Source: Candidatus Merdivicinus intestinigallinarum (GTDB taxonomy: Bacteria; Bacillota; Clostridia; Oscillospirales; Ruminococcaceae). From it: a stretch of DNA of 64,000 bases. The stretch spans positions 1-64,000 of the forward strand of contig DVOW01000051.1 of the NCBI GenBank assembly GCA_018713335.1, read 5' to 3'. The notes beneath the pieces are model-generated. The model was not told the DNA's origin. It did no database searches and was given only the letters and a program-made list of their open reading frames with translations. Shown in pieces: positions 57,962 through 64,000 of the stretch. Position numbers and translations under genes: made by a program. The number at the start of each line of letters is the position of its first letter. Within the stretch, counting starts at the first letter, position 1.

Positions 57962-60076
57962 TTATTTCTGGTTCCGGCGGGCCAGATCGTTCATGGCGTC
58001 CTTCCGGGACAGGTTGATGCGGCCCTGGTCGTCGATTTCGGTGACCTTGACGTACACCTCGTCGCCCACATTGACCACGTCTTCCACTTTATCCACCCGG
58101 TAATTTTCCAGCTTGGAAATGTGTACCAGGCCTTCCTTGCCGGGAGCGATCTCCACGAACGCGCCGAAGTTCATGAGCCGGGTCACTTTGCCCTTATAGA
58201 TGGCCCCGACTTCCGGATCGCAGGCAATGGTTTCCACAATATACATCGCCCGGTCCACGTTCTCCTGGTCGATACCCAGGATAAAGACGCTGCCGTCTTC
58301 GTTGATGTCGATCTTAACGTCGCATTCGGCGCAGATCTTCTGGATGACCTTGCCGCCGGTGCCGATGACGTCGCGGATTTTATCCACAGGGATGATGGTG
58401 GATTTCTGCTTGGGCGCGTATTTGGAAACATGGTCCCGGGGAGCCGGAATGGCTTTCAGGATGACCTCGTCGATGATATAATCCCGGGCCTTTTTGGTTT
58501 TCTCAAAGGCGTCCTTGATGATGTCCAGGGTCAGGCCGTCGATCTTGATGTCTACCTGGATAGCGGTAATACCTTTGTGGGTGCCGCCTACTTTAAAGTC
58601 CATATCGCCGTAGAAGTCCTCCAGGCCCTGGATGTCCACCATGGTCATCCAGCGGTCGCCCTCGGTGATCAGGCCGCAGGAGATACCGGCAACGGGAGCT
58701 TTAATGGGCACGCCGGCGGCCATCAGGGCCAGAGTGGAGCCGCAGATGGAAGCCTGGGAGGTGGAGCCGTTGGAGGAAAGTACCTCGGACACCAGCCGCA
58801 TAGCGTAAGGGAACTCGTTGACATCCGGCAGGACGGGGACCAAAGCACGTTCCGCCAAAGCGCCGTGGCCGATCTCGCGGCGGCCGGGGCCTCTGGAAGG
58901 CTTGGTTTCGCCTACGGAGTAGGACGGGAAGTTATACTGGTGCATATAGCGTTTTTCCTGGTCCTCGTCGATGCTGTCCAGCAGCTGGGCGTCGGAAACC
59001 GGGCCCAAAGTGGCCACAGTCAGCACCTGGGTCTGGCCGCGGGTAAACAGGCCGGAGCCATGGACCCGGGGCAGCAGGTCCACTTCCGCGGAAAGGGGAC
59101 GCATTTCGTCCATGCCGCGGCCGTCCACGCGCTTCTGCTCGTCCAGGAGCCAGCGGCGGACAATGACCTTCTGTGCCTTATAGATCACCTCATCCAGCAG
59201 GGTGGGCTGGGTTTCGGCGTATTCGGGGTCGTATTTCTCGTGGATCGCGTCCTTGATGGGTAACAAACGTTCTTCCCGAACATTCTTATCGTCGGTATCC
59301 AAAGCGGCCTTGAAGGCGTCGCCGAATTCCTCCAGAACCGCGTCCAGCAGCTCATGGGGGACCTCTTTGGATTCAAAGGCAAATTTGGGCTTGCCGATCT
59401 GGGCCTGGATGCCGGCGATAAAGGCCACCATCTTCTTGATTTCCTCGTGGCCGGCGGCAATGGCGTCCAGCATCACGTCGTTGGGGACCTCGTTGGCGCC
59501 CGCCTCGATCATGACGATCTTCTCAGCGGAGCCGGCAACCGTCAGATCCAGGTCGGATTTGGCCCGGTCGGCGGTCATGGGGTTCAGGACGATCTGGCCG
59601 TCCACTAAGCCCACGCTGACAGCGGCGATGGGTTCACGGAAGGGGATGTCCGAAATGCAGATGGCGATAGACGCAGCGATAAAGCCGGCGATTTCCGGGG
59701 AGTTGTCGATGTCAGTGGAGAGGACGGTGACCACGACCGAAACATCGTTGCGCATGTCCTTGGGGAACATGGGCCGGATGGGGCGGTCGATCATCCGGGA
59801 AGCCAGGGTGGCCTTCTCGGAGGGGCGGCCTTCACGTTTTAAGAAAGAGCCGGGGATCTTGCCCACAGCGTAGAGCTTCTCCTCATAATCCACGGAAAGG
59901 GGGAAGAAATCCACGCCCTCCCGGGGTTTGGCGGAAGCGGTGACGTTGGCCATTACGACAGTTTCGCCGTAGCGGACCCAGCAGGAGCCGTTGGCCAGCT
60001 CGCTGGTGCGGCCGGTTTCCACCACTAAAGGGCGGCCGGCAAAAGTGGTTTCAAAAGTTTTGACTTCGTGTGCCAT
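57962..60076 (-). CDS. pnp: Polyribonucleotide nucleotidyltransferase
   Basis: This 704-residue exoribonuclease degrades RNA phosphorolytically. Two RNase PH domains (about 10-230 and 310-540), a KH domain with IGTGGK, and a C-terminal S1 domain (YKGKVTRLMNFGAFVEI) are in the normal order. ATG 60076 follows GGAGG and precedes the conserved FETTFAGRPLVVETG. It is downstream of rpsO, a classical pairing, but a strong terminator lies between them. Confidence 0.96.
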   Translation of the reverse strand: MAHEVKTFETTFAGRPLVVETGRTSELANGSCWVRYGETVVMANVTASAKPREGVDFFPLSVDYEEKLYAVGKIPGSFLKREGRPSEKATLASRMIDRPIRPMFPKDMRNDVSVVVTVLSTDIDNSPEIAGFIAASIAICISDIPFREPIAAVSVGLVDGQIVLNPMTADRAKSDLDLTVAGSAEKIVMIEAGANEVPNDVMLDAIAAGHEEIKKMVAFIAGIQAQIGKPKFAFESKEVPHELLDAVLEEFGDAFKAALDTDDKNVREERLLPIKDAIHEKYDPEYAETQPTLLDEVIYKAQKVIVRRWLLDEQKRVDGRGMDEMRPLSAEVDLLPRVHGSGLFTRGQTQVLTVATLGPVSDAQLLDSIDEDQEKRYMHQYNFPSYSVGETKPSRGPGRREIGHGALAERALVPVLPDVNEFPYAMRLVSEVLSSNGSTSQASICGSTLALMAAGVPIKAPVAGISCGLITEGDRWMTMVDIQGLEDFYGDMDFKVGGTHKGITAIQVDIKIDGLTLDIIKDAFEKTKKARDYIIDEVILKAIPAPRDHVSKYAPKQKSTIIPVDKIRDVIGTGGKVIQKICAECDVKIDINEDGSVFILGIDQENVDRAMYIVETIACDPEVGAIYKGKVTRLMNFGAFVEIAPGKEGLVHISKLENYRVDKVEDVVNVGDEVYVKVTEIDDQGRINLSRKDAMNDLARRNQK

Positions 60077-60230
60077 TTGTACCTCCAGACTGTGCGGCAC
60101 AAACAGGCTTAGCAATAAATCCTGCGCCCGAAAGCTCGGACGTACGAGTTAATGCTAAACACCCGTTTCCCCGCACCAACAGATTTTTTATCGTTTCTTG
60201 CCCGGCGGGACAGCCGCCGGAAGATACACC

Positions 60231-60257
60231 AAAAGGCAGATGGAAAACCATCTGCCT
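60231..60257 (-). terminator. Terminator between rpsO and pnp
   Basis: On the minus strand AGGCAGATGG, a TTTT loop and CCATCTGCCT, followed by TTTT. A second GC-rich hairpin (CCGGCGG/CCGCCGG) lies at about 60202-60221, just downstream in the pnp leader. Confidence 0.8.
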
Positions 60258-60271
60258 CCCGATTGCAAAAA

Positions 60272-60538
60272 TTACTTACGGATGCCCAGTTTCTCGATCA
60301 GAGCGCGGTAGCATTCGATATCGGTCTTCATGAGGTAGTTGAGCAGGTTGCGGCGGCGGCCGACCATTTTCAGCAGGCCGCGACGGCTGTGATGGTCATT
60401 TTTGTTGGCCTTCAGGTGCTCGGTCAGGTCGTTGATCCGTTTGGTCAGGATCGCGATCTGGACTTCGGGAGAACCGGTGTCGCCTTCGTGGCGTTTGTTG
60501 GCCTCAATGATCTGGGTCTTTTCTTCTTTTCTCATCAT
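60272..60538 (-). CDS. rpsO: 30S ribosomal protein S15
   Basis: This 88-residue protein binds 16S rRNA at an early step of 30S assembly. It shows the S15 motifs [32 protein letters not shown] and [18 protein letters not shown] precedes two adjacent ATGs (60538 and 60535). A leader of about 100 bases separates it from its promoter, a typical place for S15 autoregulation. Confidence 0.97.
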   Translation of the reverse strand: MMRKEEKTQIIEANKRHEGDTGSPEVQIAILTKRINDLTEHLKANKNDHHSRRGLLKMVGRRRNLLNYLMKTDIECYRALIEKLGIRK

Positions 60539-60643
60539 GGTAAAGTCACCTCTTTAAAATATTTGCCGGCAAGGAGAGCCAAGGGCAGGCAACGTCCCCG
60601 TTGGGGCTTACTCCGCAAAGCCATCCATGCGGTATCGTTAAAT

Positions 60644-60672
60644 ATTATATCATGGGTCCCCCGATTTGTAAA
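60644..60672 (-). promoter_or_regulatory. Promoter of rpsO
   Basis: On the minus strand: TTTACA, 17-bp spacer, TATAAT. Confidence 0.82.
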
Positions 60673-60715
60673 GGGCTTTTTGCAAAAAAGTCCGGTCTGC
60701 GCCGGCCGCAGGGCT

Positions 60716-61504
60716 TTATTTCTTTTTCAGGTCCAGCATCGTCACATAATGGGGGATGGAGAACTCCTCCGGCACGGTTTCCAGATAGGCGAGATGCTCC
60801 TTTTCCCAGGCCGCGATCTCCTCTTGGCTCAAGGAAGAAGCGCCGATACCCCGGCACGCTTTGATCCTCCCGTGCCAGCTCTCCCGCGTGAACACAACAG
60901 GGATATCATATGTAACTGCATGGGCAGCAGTAAACCATTCTTCGGACCAGCCGGGTGTTTTCAATTCATACCGCTTCATCCCGCCGCCCGTCCATTCCGG
61001 GTTATATTTCAGCACCAGTTCCTCGCTCCGCTTGGCGATCTCGCTTTCATCCGGCAGCCAGGCCATGAACAAGATCAGAAAATGGCCGTCCTTCTTCAAA
61101 AACCGATGGATTTTCGGCAGAAGCGCCTCTTTGTCAAAATACATGAAACACTGACAGGCCGTCACAACGTCAAAGCTTTCCTCCGGGAAATCCAGGTCTT
61201 CCGCAGCCGCGCAGAGGTAGTCGATGGAAAGGCCCGCCTGCCTGCTCAGCAATTTGGCGTAGCGGATCTGGTTTTCCGAAATATCCGTCCCGACAAATTC
61301 CGCGCCGTATTTGCTCATATTGCGCGGCAGCACACCGGTCCCTGTTCCCAAATCGAGGACCTTCTGTCCCCTGACGCAGCACCCCAATCCCGTGATCCTT
61401 CGGTAAAATTCCTCCGGGTAGATATCCCGGTATTTGGCGTAATCAGCCGAAGCAAGGCCCCAGTCAAAGCCTTTTCCGTGATCGATCTCCTGGTTTGTGA
61501 TCAT
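60716..61504 (-). CDS. Class I SAM-dependent methyltransferase
   Basis: This 262-residue protein has the SAM motif VLDLGTGTGVLPRNM, then GTDISENQI, and the post-motif VTACQCFMYFD. A ubiquinone/menaquinone-like small-molecule methyltransferase fold is likely (Methyltransf_11/25). ATG 61504 follows GGAAAGGGGG. Substrate unknown; single-gene unit. Confidence 0.85.
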   Translation of the reverse strand: MITNQEIDHGKGFDWGLASADYAKYRDIYPEEFYRRITGLGCCVRGQKVLDLGTGTGVLPRNMSKYGAEFVGTDISENQIRYAKLLSRQAGLSIDYLCAAAEDLDFPEESFDVVTACQCFMYFDKEALLPKIHRFLKKDGHFLILFMAWLPDESEIAKRSEELVLKYNPEWTGGGMKRYELKTPGWSEEWFTAAHAVTYDIPVVFTRESWHGRIKACRGIGASSLSQEEIAAWEKEHLAYLETVPEEFSIPHYVTMLDLKKK

Positions 61505-61534
61505 ACGGCTCCCCCTTTCCTCACCTTTTTCATT

Positions 61535-61563
61535 AGTATATAATAACGCCTGCCATTTGTAAA
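61535..61563 (-). promoter_or_regulatory. Promoter of the methyltransferase gene
   Basis: On the minus strand: TTTACA, 17-bp spacer, TATACT. Confidence 0.75.
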
Positions 61564-61596
61564 GGGAGTTTGTAAAATCCCCGGACCTTCGGCCGG

Positions 61597-63186
61597 TCAA
61601 TCCACCACGCCGAACCGGAAATCCGGCGTGCGGCTGTAAAAATCATAAGTGACCCCGGAAATCCCGGTATTCAGCAGGAAATATTCCGACTGGCGGTAAA
61701 GGGGCAGAAAGAGGCACTGGTCAAAGAGCATCTGCTCCGCCTGGAGCCAGAGGGCCGCCGCTTCGGAGCCTTCCGCTTCCCCGGCCCGGGCAAGCAGCTC
61801 CCCGTAGGCCGGGTCGGAGCAGCCATACAGCCCGCCTTCCATGGCCGACAGCACCGAGCCGGGGCTGTTATATTCCCCGGAAAGGCGGTATATGGCGCAC
61901 TCAAAATCCCCGCTTTGCAGCCGGGCGTCATACTCCGCCTGGGGAAGCACCTCGACCGTCAGGTAGACCCTCAGATCCCTCTGCCAGATTTGGGAAAGAT
62001 AGGCAAAATAGGTTTCGTGCCCCTCCCCTTCCGGGACAATGAGTCTGGCCGTCCGCAGGCTGTCCGGGGAAACCTCCTCCAATGCCTGGTCCCTGGCCTC
62101 CTGGGCCGCGGACAGGTCCCGGGCCGGGAAAACCGGCATCCCCGCCAGCTTCCGGTAGCTTTCCCCCTGCCCCATGACAATCCCCGGGGAAACGGCCGCG
62201 GAGATCCGTTCCAGATATTCCGGCAGCTCCGGTTCCATGGTGGAAAAATCCGCGTCCAGGAACAGGGCACACCGGATGCTGAAATTGGAAAACGGTTCCC
62301 GCTGGGTGTTGAACACCAGGCCCCACACGGCGCTGTCATTCTCCAAAACCGTATAATCCCCGCCGGAAAGCTCCAGATATTCCTTCCCGGTAAAGGCCGC
62401 CGCCGAAACCGTCCCGTCCGTGAACCGCTGCAATTTGGAGTCCCGGCCCTCCTTGGGGACCACCAGCAAAAGGGAGGTTGCCGTCACGGAGGAGGCGCTG
62501 TGGTAGGTCTGGCTGGGCCTCAGGGAAAGGTTCCCGTCTTCCGGCCAGGAATTCAAGTAAAACGCGCCGTTTCCCATAATCAGATTGGCGCCCAGGCCGT
62601 AGCGGCCCTTGGTTTCGGCGAAAAATTCCGCGTGGCAGGGCATGGCGGCGGGCTGGTCCAAAAGCTCCAGGAACCGGGAATCCGCTTCCTCCAGCCGGAT
62701 GACCAGCTCCTTTTCCGAAGGGGCCGCAACCCCCAGCGTTTCCGGCTCCATCTGCCCGGAAGCCACCTCCTCCGCGTTCTCAATGCCAAAATAATTCTCC
62801 GCGTCCGGCGCGTCGGTGTCCGGGTTTAAAAGCCGCTGAAAGCCGAACACAAAGTCCGCCGCCGTCACCGGGTCGCCGTTTGCCCATTTGGCGTCCTCCC
62901 GCAGATAGAAGGTATAGGTCAGCCCGTCCCCACTCACCGACCAGTCCTCCGCGGCGGCAGGATGGATGGAGCCGTCGTCATCGGCTGTGACCAGCCCCTC
63001 AAAAATGCACTGGATCACCAGCTGGGACGCGGCGTCCGCCGCCGACTGGGGATCCAAATTCACCGGTACAGCGTCCAGGTCGTAAACCAGGGCGTTCTCT
63101 TCTCGGCCGAACCGGCAGCCGGAAAACAAAACGGCGGCTGTCAGCAGGGCCGCTGCCGCCATGAGAAATTTCCTGGGGAATATCAT
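61597..63186 (-). CDS. Oligopeptide-binding lipoprotein (SBP family 5)
   Basis: This 529-residue lipoprotein has a signal peptide with lipobox VLFSGC and the family 5 start VNLDPQSAADAASQLVIQCI followed by LTYTFYLREDAKWANGDPVTAADFVFGFQRLL. It is the binding component of an OppA/DppA-type importer; no permease or ATPase genes are adjacent, so it is an orphan here. ATG 63186 follows CGGAGG. Confidence 0.9.
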   Translation of the reverse strand: MIFPRKFLMAAAALLTAAVLFSGCRFGREENALVYDLDAVPVNLDPQSAADAASQLVIQCIFEGLVTADDDGSIHPAAAEDWSVSGDGLTYTFYLREDAKWANGDPVTAADFVFGFQRLLNPDTDAPDAENYFGIENAEEVASGQMEPETLGVAAPSEKELVIRLEEADSRFLELLDQPAAMPCHAEFFAETKGRYGLGANLIMGNGAFYLNSWPEDGNLSLRPSQTYHSASSVTATSLLLVVPKEGRDSKLQRFTDGTVSAAAFTGKEYLELSGGDYTVLENDSAVWGLVFNTQREPFSNFSIRCALFLDADFSTMEPELPEYLERISAAVSPGIVMGQGESYRKLAGMPVFPARDLSAAQEARDQALEEVSPDSLRTARLIVPEGEGHETYFAYLSQIWQRDLRVYLTVEVLPQAEYDARLQSGDFECAIYRLSGEYNSPGSVLSAMEGGLYGCSDPAYGELLARAGEAEGSEAAALWLQAEQMLFDQCLFLPLYRQSEYFLLNTGISGVTYDFYSRTPDFRFGVVD

Positions 63187-63259
63187 AAAAACCTCCGAAA
63201 AGATAGAAATAAGACAAAACACGGGCAGCCAGGAGAACTCCTTTCGCTGTCCGTGTTCT

Positions 63260-63288
63260 ATTGTACCATGAACCGGTGAAACCGGCAA
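63260..63288 (-). promoter_or_regulatory. Promoter of the oligopeptide-binding protein gene
   Basis: On the minus strand: TTGCCG, 17-bp spacer, TACAAT. Confidence 0.72.
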
Positions 63289-63321
63289 GAAGGCATTTCA
63301 TAATATTTCTTAAATATTTGC

Positions 63322-64000
63322 TTAAGAGTCCCTCCGGTACTCCCGGGAAGCCTGTTCCGCCTGGTCCTTCGTGGCCGCCGGGAACCGGTCAAAGGGGAAC
63401 GGGATGCCCAGCTTTTCATATTTGGGCACGCAGATTTTATGGAAAGGCAGAAATTCCACCTTTTGAATACAGGAAAAGCCCTTCAAAAGCTCCCGCAGCC
63501 GCCGGATATTCTCCGGGGCATCCGTCAGCCCCGGCACCACCACATGGCGGATCCAGGCGGGAATCCCCTTTTCTTCCAGCTTATGGAGGAAAAACAGGGG
63601 CTTTTCCAGGGAACAGCCGATATATTCCCGGTAATCGGCGTCGGTGGTCATTTTGATGTCCAGCAGCACCAAATCCGTGACCTCCAGAAGGCCTTCCACC
63701 TTCTCGTTCCAAAGGCAGCCGCTGGTGTCCAGGGCCGTGTGGATGCCCTCATTTTTACAGAGAGTAAACAGTTCCCGGACAAAATCCGGCTGGAGCAGGG
63801 CCTCGCCGCCGGAAACCGTCACGCCCCCTTCCGGCCCGAAATAAGGCCGGAACCGCTTGATTTTGGCGAAAACCTCCGCTGTGTCCGCAGTTTCCCCGGC
63901 GTTTGGGTCCCAGGTGTCCGGGTTGTGGCAGTAGCCGCATCGGAGAGGGCATCCCTGCATGAAAACCACCGTGCGGACGCCGGGGCCGTCCACGGTGCCC
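63322..64000 (-). CDS. pflA: Pyruvate formate-lyase-activating enzyme (5' end outside window)
   Basis: At least 225 residues of a radical-SAM glycyl-radical activase are visible. The cluster motif CPLRCGYC (CxxxCxxC) is followed by HNPDTW, then GGVTVSGGEALLQPDF and LDTSG, and the C-terminal LPFHKICVPKYEKLG region. The reading frame stays open through the window edge (TVDGPGVRTVVF is already internal), so the true start lies beyond 64000. The presence of this enzyme indicates an anaerobe; pflB is probably just outside. Confidence 0.93.
   Translation of the reverse strand, partial: GTVDGPGVRTVVFMQGCPLRCGYCHNPDTWDPNAGETADTAEVFAKIKRFRPYFGPEGGVTVSGGEALLQPDFVRELFTLCKNEGIHTALDTSGCLWNEKVEGLLEVTDLVLLDIKMTTDADYREYIGCSLEKPLFFLHKLEEKGIPAWIRHVVVPGLTDAPENIRRLRELLKGFSCIQKVEFLPFHKICVPKYEKLGIPFPFDRFPAATKDQAEQASREYRRDS

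Noticed and set aside
58121-59263. 380-codon plus-strand frame inside pnp
   Set aside because: Shadow of pnp, repetitive Gly/Asp/His composition, no start signal.
1-64000. tRNA or rRNA genes
   Set aside because: No cloverleaf with a GTTCRANNC-type T-loop and CCA end and no rRNA signature was recognised by eye; a tRNAscan run would settle this.

Overview
The window reads as chromosomal DNA of an anaerobic, GC-rich gut-type Clostridia (Bacillota; probably Oscillospirales/Ruminococcaceae-like, which is an inference from gene content). Pointers are a T-box and a TPP riboswitch, SigA-type promoters with 17-bp spacers, cdaA-cdaR, trmK-nif3, glpP, thiT, xpaC-telA, a pyruvate formate-lyase activase, MtaA-like UroD-family proteins and an alpha-L-rhamnosidase locus. 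No rRNA, tRNA, CRISPR array, phage or classical insertion sequence was seen.

Layout. 0-9.9 kb: a macrodomain/SirTM ADP-ribosylation pair, a FliB-type lysine methylase, xpaC-telA, metA, a DUF1858 protein, trmK-nif3, a GNAT enzyme and a zinc-ribbon membrane protein. 9.9-16.1 kb: a flavin reductase with the remnant of a T-box in front of it, then an intact T-box (specifier read by eye as GUA, valine) heading rqcH, a REP-associated tyrosine transposase (RAYT) and valS. 16-30.4 kb: a beta-lactamase-fold hydrolase, a Gfo/Idh plus sugar-isomerase pair, a TSCPD protein, a Nudix hydrolase, paaK-ACT, divergent glpP/cutC, a DUF3343 plus cysteine-desulfurase-like pair, cdaA-cdaR, a chain of hairpins and an FAD oxidoreductase. 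30.4-41 kb: a divergent carbohydrate locus with a GH78 rhamnosidase, a DUF3863-like protein and a UroD-like protein on the minus strand, and an Lpl-type ABC importer, a LacAB/RpiB isomerase and two SGNH esterases on the plus strand. 41-44.3 kb: TPP riboswitch-thiT and a permease/adaptor pair. 44.3-48.7 kb: a repeat-rich accessory stretch with UroD-like, HD-domain and small ribbon-helix-helix genes. 48.7-57.9 kb: a third UroD-like gene, an AraC regulator and a four-gene efflux-type ABC system whose last ATPase carries an AbrB-like tail, then a lipoprotein. 58-64 kb: rpsO-pnp, a methyltransferase, an oligopeptide-binding lipoprotein and pflA running off the right edge.

The strongest unifying signal is a population of REP hairpins with a constant foot (GTAGGGG on one side) and varying stems. 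At least 16 copies lie in intergenic DNA and, in frame, inside the RAYT gene itself. The RAYT sits inside the presumed valine T-box operon between rqcH and valS. Larger composite repeats carry these REPs and have cut one copy of a small duplicated gene.
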